DNA of 64,000 nucleotides from Actinopolymorpha pittospori (GTDB lineage Bacteria > Actinomycetota > Actinomycetes > Propionibacteriales > Actinopolymorphaceae): contig NZ_JADBEM010000001.1 in assembly GCF_014873875.1 (NCBI RefSeq), positions 1,178,001-1,242,000 of the forward strand. The letters are read 5' to 3'. The position numbers and the translations under genes are program-made. Below the pieces are notes generated by a model. The model worked only from the letters and a program-made list of their open reading frames with translations, searched no databases and had not been told where the DNA came from. Shown here piece by piece: positions 44,544-51,885 of this stretch. The stretch's first letter is position 1; the number at the start of each line of letters is the position of its first letter.

Positions 44544-45670
44544 CGCCCACGCCGCCTCATGTGCCCGCGCCACCTTATGTAGAGGTCGAAGGCTCGGTAG
44601 ACCATCGGCCGCAGCGGCAGGTCCCACTCGCCGACATACCTCACCGCCTGACCGCCGGTGCCGACCTTGAACTGGATCAGCCCGACGTGCGAGTCGTCGG
44701 TGTCGAGGGTCGAGGTGATACCGCGCAGGTCATAGACGTCGCAGCCGGCCGCCAACGAGTCGCGGATCATCGCCCACTGGCAGGCGTTGGAGCCGCGCAC
44801 CTCGCGCTTCTCGGTGGAGGAGGCGCCGTAGGAGTACCACGCGTGGGCGCCGACGCGGACCAGGATGGTGGCAGCGACCAGGTCGCCTTGGTGGCGGGCC
44901 AGGTAGAGCCTGATCCGCTCGGGATCCTCAGCGCTCATCGCCGCGAACATGGTCTCGAAGTAGTGCAGCGGCCGGGGCGTGAAGCGGTCGCGCTCGGCGG
45001 TGTGGACGTAGAGGTCGTGGAACGCCTTCAGGTCCTCACCGACCGTGACCTCGACACCCTCCCTGGCCGCCTTCTTGATGTTGCGGCGCCAGAGCTGGTT
45101 CATGCCCCCGAGCAGGTCGTCCTCGGTCCGGCCGGCCAGCGGAATCTCATAGGTGTACTGCGGCTGCCCGGCCCCGAACCCGTCCTCGGGTCTCGGCGGC
45201 AGCCAGCCGGCGTCCCTGAGCCGGCCGGCCACGCGGGCGCCGACCGGGTCGACCTGCTCGCTGGGCAGCTCGGGGAGTCGCTTGACGCCCGGATCGGCGA
45301 TGCCCACCTTGACCTGGACGGCACTCCAGGTGTTCGTGCGCACCGGCGGGCCGAGCCGGATCGCGAACGCGCGGTGTGCCTTGAGATAGGCCGTCAGCGG
45401 GTCGAGCCACAGGTCGAGCTCGCCCGTCCAGTCAAGGGCCGGGCCCTGGGGCAGGTAGGCCAGCGTGAAGCGCCCGAGCCGCGGCACTGGGCGGTGCAGG
45501 ACGAGCCCGGCGCCGACCAGCCGCGGGCCGTCGTACCAGCCGAGGGACTCACTGCGCCACTCGGTCTTGACGCGGCCCCATGCTGGGGTCTGCAGGAAGC
45601 TGACCGACCGCTGTTTCTGCACGAACGCCAAGTGCTCGGCGGCGCTGATCGACTCGACGGTCAGGCTCAC
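44540..45670 (-). CDS. vanK: FemX/FemABX-family peptidoglycan cross-bridge aminoacyltransferase (VanK-like)
   Basis: A 376-residue GNAT-fold aminoacyltransferase of the FemABX family, which uses aminoacyl-tRNA to add the cross-bridge residue to the lipid precursor. In Streptomyces coelicolor VanK is needed because the housekeeping FemX does not accept D-Lac-ending precursors; the same role is inferred here. Features are FLQTPAWGRVKTEWR, RFTLAYLPQGPALDW, NQLWRRNIKKAAREGVEV, the C-terminal YGASSTEKREVRGSNACQW, and YDLRGI. The GTG at 45670 overlaps the vanY2 TGA (GTGA); the longer frame is shadow of vanY2. Confidence 0.85.
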   Translation of the reverse strand: MSLTVESISAAEHLAFVQKQRSVSFLQTPAWGRVKTEWRSESLGWYDGPRLVGAGLVLHRPVPRLGRFTLAYLPQGPALDWTGELDLWLDPLTAYLKAHRAFAIRLGPPVRTNTWSAVQVKVGIADPGVKRLPELPSEQVDPVGARVAGRLRDAGWLPPRPEDGFGAGQPQYTYEIPLAGRTEDDLLGGMNQLWRRNIKKAAREGVEVTVGEDLKAFHDLYVHTAERDRFTPRPLHYFETMFAAMSAEDPERIRLYLARHQGDLVAATILVRVGAHAWYSYGASSTEKREVRGSNACQWAMIRDSLAAGCDVYDLRGITSTLDTDDSHVGLIQFKVGTGGQAVRYVGEWDLPLRPMVYRAFDLYIRWRGHMRRRGR

Positions 45671-46182
45671 GCCCGACACCGACTCGATGCCGTACGTGCT
45701 GGTCCCGGCTGAGTCCTCGGGTCGTGCGTAGGGTCGGCGTACATGGGCGGGCAGCCATGATCGATGGCTTGGGGGCGCAGTTCGTAGTGCCAGGGTTCGT
45801 TGTCGTAGATCTGGCACAGCCCGTACGCGGCGCCGTGCCTGGACAGCCACGCCGTGGCCTCGGCGGGCCCGAGGTCGACCGCGTCCCCGGACACGTGCGG
45901 GGAGGTGTCGGGGGTGGCGACCCATCGAGCCGCTTCCTCCTCCGAGCCGTACCTGAGGACCGCCTCACGAAGAAGCTGATCCTGGTAGTCCGGGGAACGC
46001 CAGCCGCTGTTGACGAAGAACCCGACCCCGTCGCCCGCAGCGTCACTCGCAGCCTGGCGGAGGGCCCTGAGCAGATCGGGGTCGAGGTTGGCTACGCCGG
46101 GATACTCCTCATCGAACACTGTCACACCGTCGGGGACGGCACCGTCTTCCTTGGTAGGCGTTCCGCTTGCGGCTCGAGTCAT
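45667..46182 (-). CDS. vanY: VanY-type D,D-carboxypeptidase, copy without membrane anchor
   Basis: A 171-residue VanY-domain protein with all motifs (SGWRSPDYQ, SPHVSGDAVDLG, EPWHYELRP). It lacks the transmembrane anchor and linker of vanY1; the N-terminus is only MTRAASGTPTKEDGAVPDG. It may therefore act in the cytoplasm on soluble precursors, as VanXY-type enzymes do, or be a truncated duplicate. The C-terminal about 300 bp are about 95% identical to vanY1. It also has an extra tail (PGPARTASSRCRA). It starts right after TTGACTGGCAGC and promoter element P3. Confidence 0.87.
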   Translation of the reverse strand: MTRAASGTPTKEDGAVPDGVTVFDEEYPGVANLDPDLLRALRQAASDAAGDGVGFFVNSGWRSPDYQDQLLREAVLRYGSEEEAARWVATPDTSPHVSGDAVDLGPAEATAWLSRHGAAYGLCQIYDNEPWHYELRPQAIDHGCPPMYADPTHDPRTQPGPARTASSRCRA

Positions 46183-46269
46183 GCTGCCAGTCAAGGCGGC
46201 GTGGGGTTGTCAGCGCGTATGTGGTTTTCGATATGCCGGCGATATGTCCCGGCACGTAGCATCGAGAGC
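46183..46269. promoter_or_regulatory. Divergent van promoter element P3 (vanY2 / vanR)
   Basis: CGTATG at 46216, CGATATG at 46229 and CGATATG at 46240, the last two 11 bp apart, with the shared CAGTCAAGGC block next to vanY2. It lies between vanY2 and vanR, so vanRS is probably autoregulated through the same repeats as vanH and vanY1. Confidence 0.72.
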
Positions 46270-46965
46270 ATGCGGGTGTTGATCGTCGAGGACGAGCCCT
46301 ATCTGGCAGACGCCATCCGCGACGGTCTACGCCTGGAAGCGATCGCGGCCGATACCGCCGGTGACGGTGACACCGCGCTGGAACTGCTGAGCATCAACGC
46401 CTACGACATCGCCGTCCTCGACCGCGACATCCCCGGCCCCTCCGGCGACGAGATCGCCGAACGCATCGTCGCCTCCGGCAGCGGCATGCCGATCCTCATG
46501 CTCACCGCCGCTGACCGGCTCGACGACAAGGCCTCCGGGTTCGAACTCGGCGCCGACGACTACCTCACGAAGCCGTTCGAACTCCGAGAGCTCGTGCTCA
46601 GGCTCAGAGCACTTGACCGCAGGCGCGCGCACAACAGGCCGCCCGTGCGAGAGATCGCAGGCCTGCGGCTGGATCCGTTCCGTCGCGAGGTCTTCCGGGA
46701 CGGACGCTACGTCGCGCTCACCCGGAAACAGTTCGCCGTGCTCGAGGTCCTCGTCGCTGCCGAAGGCGGTGTCGTCAGCGCCGAAGAGCTCCTGGAACGG
46801 GCGTGGGACGAGAACGCCGACCCCTTCACCAACGCCGTGCGCATCACAGTCTCGGCACTACGCAAACGACTCGGGGAACCCTGGATCATCGCCACCGTGG
46901 CCGGCGCCGGTTACCGCATCGACACGGCGCCCGGCACCGGACCTGAGGGAGCCGACCGTGGATAG
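46270..46965 (+). CDS. vanR: VanR response regulator (OmpR/PhoB type)
   Basis: A 231-residue two-component regulator that activates the van promoters when phosphorylated by VanS. The receiver domain is residues 1-115 (LIVEDEPYLADAI, phospho-acceptor Asp in IAVLDRDIPG, LTAAD, LTKPFE). The winged-helix DNA-binding domain is residues 130-225 (YVALTRKQFAVLEVLV, NAVRITVSALRKRLG, TVAGAGYRI). The start is ATG 46270. It overlaps vanS by eight bases, so the pair is co-translated. The repeats in P1-P3 are its likely sites. Confidence 0.92.
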   Translation: MRVLIVEDEPYLADAIRDGLRLEAIAADTAGDGDTALELLSINAYDIAVLDRDIPGPSGDEIAERIVASGSGMPILMLTAADRLDDKASGFELGADDYLTKPFELRELVLRLRALDRRRAHNRPPVREIAGLRLDPFRREVFRDGRYVALTRKQFAVLEVLVAAEGGVVSAEELLERAWDENADPFTNAVRITVSALRKRLGEPWIIATVAGAGYRIDTAPGTGPEGADRG

Positions 46966-48142
46966 GGCTCCCGGTCTGAGCGTTCGCCTCAAACTCACCC
47001 TCAGCTATGCGGGGCTCATCATGCTTGCCGGTGCCTTGCTGCTCGCGGTCGTGTGGGTGTTCCTGCTGCGTTACATACCCGACGAAGCGATCAGACTTCC
47101 CGGGCACAACGCACCCGGTCATGTGCTCAGATCCCCCGGTCTCCCCGGTCGCTTCGTTCCCGGCCGGTACGACCTCTGGCGCGCTTTCGCTCCGCGGGCA
47201 TTACAGGCGTTTGCGTTCCTGCTGGTGTTCGGTCTCGTTGGGGGATGGATCCTCGCCGGCAGGATGCTCGCTCCCCTGACTCGCATCACCCACGCCACCC
47301 GCAGGGCCGCGAACGGATCGCTCTCCCACCGGATCCAGCTGGAAGGGCGCAGAGATGAGTTCCGCGAGCTCGCCGACGCCTTCGACACCATGCTCGCGCA
47401 GCTCGAGGCACACGTCGAGGAGCAGAAGAGATTCGCGGCCAACGCCTCCCACGAGCTGCGCACCCCCCTGGCGATCACGCAGACCCTTCTCGAAGTGGCC
47501 CGCAACGATCCGAACCGCGACGCCGGCGAGCTCGTCCGCATCCTCCACGCCGTCAACACCCGAGCGATCGACCTCACCGAAGCACTGCTCCTGCTCAGCA
47601 GGGCAGACCAGCGGACCTTCACCCGTGAGCACGTCGACCTGTCCCTCCTGGCCGAGGAGGCCACCGAGACGCTTCTCCCGCTCGCGGAGAAGCACGGCAT
47701 CACGGTCGAGACCTCCGGCGACGTCACGCCCACCATCGGCTCACACGCGCTCCTGCTGCAGATGACGACGAACCTCGTGCACAACGCGATCGTCCACAAC
47801 CTGCCTGACCAGGGCACCGTGTGGGTCACGACCAGCGTTCACCAGGGGAGTGTGGTGCTCACGGTCGAGAACACCGGTGAGAAGCTCGCCCCGCAGTTGG
47901 TCTCCACGCTTGTCGAGCCGTTTCAGCGCGGCACCGAACGAATACGCAGTGACCACGCGGGTGTCGGCCTCGGCCTGGCAATCGTCAAGAGCATCACCAA
48001 GGCACACGACGGAACCCTCACCCTCACCCCCCGCCCCGCTGGCGGGCTCCGCGTCAGGGTGCAACTGCCCGCCGCGCCACCGCCCCCGCCGCCTGGGCCA
48101 GGAGCCGGTCCGCAGACGCCTGCTCGCCTTCCTCGACGGTGA
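46958..48142 (+). CDS. vanS: VanS sensor histidine kinase
   Basis: A 394-residue membrane kinase that senses glycopeptide or its effect and controls VanR. Transmembrane segments lie near residues 13-35 (SYAGLIMLAGALLLAVVWVF) and 85-105, flanking a short outer loop of about 45 residues (YIPDEAIRLPG to PGRYDLWRAF) as in Streptomyces VanS. A HAMP region follows, then HisKA with the phosphorylated His in NASHELRTPLA, and HATPase motifs NLVHNAIVHN and GVGLGLAIVKS. The GTG start is at 46958. The last about 20 residues (Pro-rich, then GAGPQTPARLPRR) run through a tetR fragment in another frame, so the original C-terminus has been replaced. Confidence 0.92.
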   Translation: MDRAPGLSVRLKLTLSYAGLIMLAGALLLAVVWVFLLRYIPDEAIRLPGHNAPGHVLRSPGLPGRFVPGRYDLWRAFAPRALQAFAFLLVFGLVGGWILAGRMLAPLTRITHATRRAANGSLSHRIQLEGRRDEFRELADAFDTMLAQLEAHVEEQKRFAANASHELRTPLAITQTLLEVARNDPNRDAGELVRILHAVNTRAIDLTEALLLLSRADQRTFTREHVDLSLLAEEATETLLPLAEKHGITVETSGDVTPTIGSHALLLQMTTNLVHNAIVHNLPDQGTVWVTTSVHQGSVVLTVENTGEKLAPQLVSTLVEPFQRGTERIRSDHAGVGLGLAIVKSITKAHDGTLTLTPRPAGGLRVRVQLPAAPPPPPPGPGAGPQTPARLPRR

Positions 48143-48170
48143 CCCCATCCGTCGCATGACGCCGGGCTGA
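48108..48170 (+). pseudogene. Internally deleted 3' fragment of a tetR gene
   Basis: Reads RRLLAFLDGDPIRRMTPG and stop. The first half matches RERLLAFLDG and the second DGDLIRRMTPPDD of the TetR at 34562-35137. The two parts were joined by a deletion between TCGACGG repeats that exist in that gene. It overlaps the vanS 3' end in another frame. Confidence 0.6.
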
Positions 48171-48189
48171 TCGTTACCGCTGCAGATCG

Positions 48190-48792
48190 TTACCGCGGTC
48201 GCCGTAGCCCGGCGACGAGGAGTTCGACCAGTCGCCGTGCGTCGTAGCGGGGATCACTGTCCGCGCCTATGCAGAGGTTCCCGACGCCGCGCATGAGCGC
48301 GTAGGCGTCCAGGTCGGATCGAATCTCGCCGGCATCGGCCGCGGCCTGGAGCAGTTCGGAGCACACGGGCACGAGGCGGTCGAGGAAGTAGGCGTGCAGC
48401 GTGTCGAAGCCGGCGCTGTCGGACTGCAGTACACCCGCGAGTCCGTGCTTGGTGACCAGGAAGTCGACGAAGAGGTTGATCCACTGTCCCAGTGCGGCGT
48501 GCGGAGTCTCGCTGGTCGCCAGCAGGGCTGGACCGGCCTCGGCGCAGGCCTCCACCTGGTGCCGGTAGACGGCGATGATGAGGTCCGCCCGCGTCGGGAA
48601 GTGGCGGTAGATCGTGCCCGTCCCGACGCCGGCCCGGGCCGCGATGTCGCGTACCGGCGCGTCCACGCCTGCCGTCACGAAGATCGCGGCGGCCGCCTCG
48701 AGCAGCGTCTTCTCGTTGCGGCGGGCGTCCGTCCGCTTGGGCCGGGCACGCCCCGCGCCCCCATCGCGGTCGCCGTCGCCGTCGCTCGCCAC
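48190..48792 (-). CDS. TetR-family transcriptional regulator
   Basis: A 200-residue TetR regulator. A Gly/Asp-rich N-terminus (ASDGDGDRDGGAGRARPKR) precedes the HTH (EKTLLEAAAAIFVTAGVDAP, IAARAGVGTGTIYRHFPTR) and an effector domain. The GTG at 48792 is chosen because GGAGGAG lies five bases before it and longer frames would cross the operators. It diverges from an aldo/keto reductase and LLM oxidoreductase pair, which it probably controls through the two palindromes at 48822-48864. Confidence 0.88.
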   Translation of the reverse strand: MASDGDGDRDGGAGRARPKRTDARRNEKTLLEAAAAIFVTAGVDAPVRDIAARAGVGTGTIYRHFPTRADLIIAVYRHQVEACAEAGPALLATSETPHAALGQWINLFVDFLVTKHGLAGVLQSDSAGFDTLHAYFLDRLVPVCSELLQAAADAGEIRSDLDAYALMRGVGNLCIGADSDPRYDARRLVELLVAGLRRPR

Positions 48793-48821
48793 GCCATCTC
48801 CTCCAGGGTCGACCTTGCCAA

Positions 48822-48864
48822 ACGGAACATCGTTCCGTATCGTCATTACCGGAACCAGGTTCCG
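48822..48864. promoter_or_regulatory. Two palindromic operators between tetR and the aldo/keto reductase gene
   Basis: ACGGAAC-ATC-GTTCCGT (48822-48838) and CGGAACCAGGTTCCG (48850-48864) are both perfect inverted repeats with the same GGAAC half-site. Their centres are 27 bp apart. The form and place are typical of TetR operators. Confidence 0.78.
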
Positions 48865-48960
48865 CTTGCTCATGATGCCAGAGCCGGGGCCTGACGACCA
48901 AGCCACGGATCGGCACCACCCGTCACCGACCCCCGGATGACCCGATAGAGGAGACGCAGC

Positions 48961-49980
48961 ATGCAGTACCGCACCTTGGGCCGCACCGGCGTACAGGTCA
49001 GCTCCCTCGTGCTCGGCGCGATGAACTTCGGCACGATCGGACGCACCACCCAGGACGAGGCCACCGCGATCATCGACACCGCCCTCGATGCCGGGATCAA
49101 CCTCATCGACACCGCCGACCGGTACAGCGACGGCGAGTCGGAAGAGATGGTCGGCAAGGCCATCGCCGGCCGCCGCGACGACATCGTGCTGGCCACGAAG
49201 GCGAGCATGCCGATGGGTGAGGAGCGCAACCACCAGGGCAGTTCGCGCCGCTGGTTGGTCACCGAACTGGACAACAGTCTTCGTCGCCTCGGCGTCGACC
49301 ATGTTGATCTCTACCAGATCCACCGGTGGGACCCGACCACCAGCGACGAGGAGACGCTGTCGGCGCTGACCGACCTGCAGCGCGCGGGGAAGATCCGCTA
49401 CTTCGGCTCCTCGACCTTCCCCGCGTACCGCGTGGTGCAGGCCCAATGGGCCGCGCGGGACAACCACCTGAGCCGTTACGTCACCGAGCAGCCCAGCTAC
49501 TCGATCCTGCAGCGCGGGATCGAGGCCCACGTCCTGCCCGTGACCGAGCAGTACGGGCTTGGTGTGCTCGCGTGGAGCCCGTTGGCCTCGGGCTGGCTGT
49601 CGGGCGCGATCCGCGAGGGCCAGGAAGTCACCACCAGCCGCTCACGGTTCATGCCGCAACGTTTCGACCTCACCATCCCCTCCAACCGGGCCCGGCTCGA
49701 CGCGGTGGAGCAGTTGGCCACCCTCGCCGACCAGGCCGGTTTGACCATGATCCAGCTGGCGCTCGGATTCGTGACCGCGCATCCCGCCGTGACCAGCGCG
49801 ATCATCGGCCCCCGAACCCTGGACCACCTGCACTCCCAACTCGCCGCCGCGGACACGGTGCTGCCCGCCGACGTACTCGACGCGATCGACACGATCGTCG
49901 CGCCCGGCGTCGACCTTGCCCCGCAGGAGAAGTTCGACACCCCACCCGCGCTGCTCGACCCGTCGCTGCGGCGCCGCTGA
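48961..49980 (+). CDS. Aldo/keto reductase
   Basis: A 339-residue NADPH-dependent reductase of the AKR fold. The catalytic tetrad is visible: Asp in LIDTADRYSDGES, Tyr in the same stretch, Lys in VLATKASMPMG, His in LYQIHRWDP. Cofactor contacts are near AWSPLASGWLSG and SAIIGPRTLDHL. GAGGAG lies before ATG 48961. The next gene, an LLM oxidoreductase, starts 22 bases later, so they form an operon under the divergent TetR. The pair may detoxify a carbonyl compound; the substrate is unknown. Confidence 0.92.
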   Translation: MQYRTLGRTGVQVSSLVLGAMNFGTIGRTTQDEATAIIDTALDAGINLIDTADRYSDGESEEMVGKAIAGRRDDIVLATKASMPMGEERNHQGSSRRWLVTELDNSLRRLGVDHVDLYQIHRWDPTTSDEETLSALTDLQRAGKIRYFGSSTFPAYRVVQAQWAARDNHLSRYVTEQPSYSILQRGIEAHVLPVTEQYGLGVLAWSPLASGWLSGAIREGQEVTTSRSRFMPQRFDLTIPSNRARLDAVEQLATLADQAGLTMIQLALGFVTAHPAVTSAIIGPRTLDHLHSQLAAADTVLPADVLDAIDTIVAPGVDLAPQEKFDTPPALLDPSLRRR

Positions 49981-50001
49981 CCAGCGAAAGGACCACTGCC
50001 C

Positions 50002-50895
50002 ATGCCGCACACATCCCTGCCCCGTTTCGGGATCATGACCGCACCCATGCAGGTCGACTACGACGACATCCAGCGGGTCTGGCGCGAGGCGGACACGATC
50101 CCGGAGATCGAGCATGCGTGGCTGTTCGACCACCTCATGCCCATCGCAGGCGACCCGAACGGACCGATCTACGAAGGCTGGACCCTGCTCTCCGCCCTCG
50201 CCGCGCAGACCAGCCGGCTCCGTCTCGGCCTGCTCGTGACCAGCAACCGTTTCCGACCGCCCGCGATGCTGGCCAAGATCGCCACGACCGTCGACATCGT
50301 CTCCGCCGGACGGCTCGACTTCGGTATCGGTGTGGGCTCACGCCCCAGCCATCCACTGGCGAGGCGGGAGTACGAAGCACACGGCCTGCCCTTCCACGAC
50401 TCCGCCCACGCCGTGGGGAGCCTCGCCGAAGCGTGCACGGTGATCCGGCGGTTGTGGACCGAGGCCGAACCGTTCGACTTCCACGACACCCACCTCGACC
50501 TCACCGGCGCGTTCGGCAACCCCAAGCCCGTCCAGCGACCCCACCCGCCGATCATCATCGGCGGACGCTCCTCCGCGACGCTGCGCGTGGTCGCCGAGCA
50601 CGCCGATATGTGGAACATCCCGGGCGGCGACATCGACGACGCCGTCCGCCGCAGCGCGTTGCTGGACCGCTACTGCGCCGAGATCGGTCGCGACCCAGCC
50701 TCGATCACCCGCTCGATGCACCTGCCCGTCTCCTACGACCAGCCCAGCGCCACCCAGGACGCGATCGGTGAAGCGATCGACGCCGGCTTCGGGCACATCG
50801 TCCTCGGACTGGCAGCGCCCTACCCCGCCGACGTGGCGGCGTGGGTCGCCGACAAGCTCATCCGCACAGCGACCCAGACGATCCAGACGATCTAG
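50002..50895 (+). CDS. LLM-class oxidoreductase, probably F420-dependent
   Basis: A 297-residue luciferase-like (TIM-barrel) flavin enzyme. Typical elements are PEIEHAWLFDHLMPIAGDP, TSRLRLGLLVTSNRFRPPAM, VDIVSAGRLDFGIGVGSRPS, and RPHPPIIIGGRSSATLRVVA. The pattern is that of F420-dependent actinobacterial members; FMN or F420 use cannot be decided without structure. It is co-transcribed with the aldo/keto reductase and ends three bases from the convergent secreted-protein gene. Confidence 0.88.
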   Translation: MPHTSLPRFGIMTAPMQVDYDDIQRVWREADTIPEIEHAWLFDHLMPIAGDPNGPIYEGWTLLSALAAQTSRLRLGLLVTSNRFRPPAMLAKIATTVDIVSAGRLDFGIGVGSRPSHPLARREYEAHGLPFHDSAHAVGSLAEACTVIRRLWTEAEPFDFHDTHLDLTGAFGNPKPVQRPHPPIIIGGRSSATLRVVAEHADMWNIPGGDIDDAVRRSALLDRYCAEIGRDPASITRSMHLPVSYDQPSATQDAIGEAIDAGFGHIVLGLAAPYPADVAAWVADKLIRTATQTIQTI

Positions 50896-50898
50896 GTG

Positions 50899-51630
50899 TC
50901 ACCGTGGCGGCTGGCACTGCGCGGGCAGCGTGACCGTTCCGGGCTTGTGCTGGAACGTGTTCATCACCGCCCACTCATCCAGCTGCGGGTCGTAGAGATT
51001 CTGCACACCGAACTGGAGCACCTGCCAGAACGTCCCCGGGTTCTTCTGGTCGACGTAGATGTCACCGAGGGCGAACGGGAGGCGCGGGAACTTCCCAGGA
51101 GGCAACTGCGGCAGGACGACACCGACCCGCCAGTGGTTCACCTTCCGATCCGTGGTGCGCTCCGCACCGCGCTGCAGGATCTCCGGTCCGACGAAGCGCG
51201 AGCCCTCGAGTGCCTCGTTCAGCGTCTCCAGGCTGAAGCCCGGGATCTGTGAGCACCGGTGGTCGGTCAGGTTCGGCCACTTGTAGGTCAAGGTGTAGAG
51301 GGTGTCGTTGTAGATCAGGTTCGTGAACCAGATCGGGTACTGCGGGCCACCCGCGACCATCTGGCTGTCACCGTCCTTGCCTTCCCAGGTGAACGGAACG
51401 GTGATACCGAGATCCCGGACGATCCACTTGCCCTTCCCACGGAAGTTCCGCGGCAGGCGAGGTGGCTGTGGCGTGTGCTTGCTGTACGCCTTCGCAACGT
51501 CCGCCTCGCCTGAGGGCGTGGTCGCGGTGGTGGCTCCACCACCGGCCGGGGAGGGAACTGTCGGGCCGATGGCGACCAGTCCGCCGAGTACGGACGCCGC
51601 GATCATCCGAAGTATGCGTGTCCAGTCCAT
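50899..51630 (-). CDS. Secreted protein of unknown function
   Basis: A 243-residue exported protein with a short signal segment (ILRMIAASVLGGLVAIGPTV), a Thr/Ser/Ala-rich linker, then a soluble domain (GKGKWIVRDLGITVPFTWEG, GGPQYPIWFTNLIYNDTLYT, FVGPEILQRGAERTT, LGDIYVDQKNPGTFWQVLQF). The family is not recognised. The last 143 bases have a near-identical copy at 38225-38367 on the other side of the van cluster. Confidence 0.7.
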   Translation of the reverse strand: MDWTRILRMIAASVLGGLVAIGPTVPSPAGGGATTATTPSGEADVAKAYSKHTPQPPRLPRNFRGKGKWIVRDLGITVPFTWEGKDGDSQMVAGGPQYPIWFTNLIYNDTLYTLTYKWPNLTDHRCSQIPGFSLETLNEALEGSRFVGPEILQRGAERTTDRKVNHWRVGVVLPQLPPGKFPRLPFALGDIYVDQKNPGTFWQVLQFGVQNLYDPQLDEWAVMNTFQHKPGTVTLPAQCQPPR

Positions 51631-51885
51631 GGTCTCCCCCGGCTGTCGCGTCGCATTCCCGTCGTGGCAGAGACTTCGAACGCAGCGATGCGACTACACC
51701 GTCCCCGGCCCGGAGGGCCTGAAACCGGGCTGTCGAGCGACGGCATATTCCTGGACCGGCGCGAAAAGCATTGTGACGTTGACAATGCCTCACCGCCAAT
51801 ATCCACGATGACAAAGGCTCGTTGGTGACACCGGCGAGAGCTCAGCCGCCCACGTCTGGGTGAGGTGCGAACGCCCGGACGCGGG

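Noticed and set aside
48190..49530. Long minus-strand frame extending the TetR gene across the aldo/keto reductase gene
   Set aside because: It crosses both operators and the opposite-strand gene; the GTG at 48792 with GGAGGAG fits.
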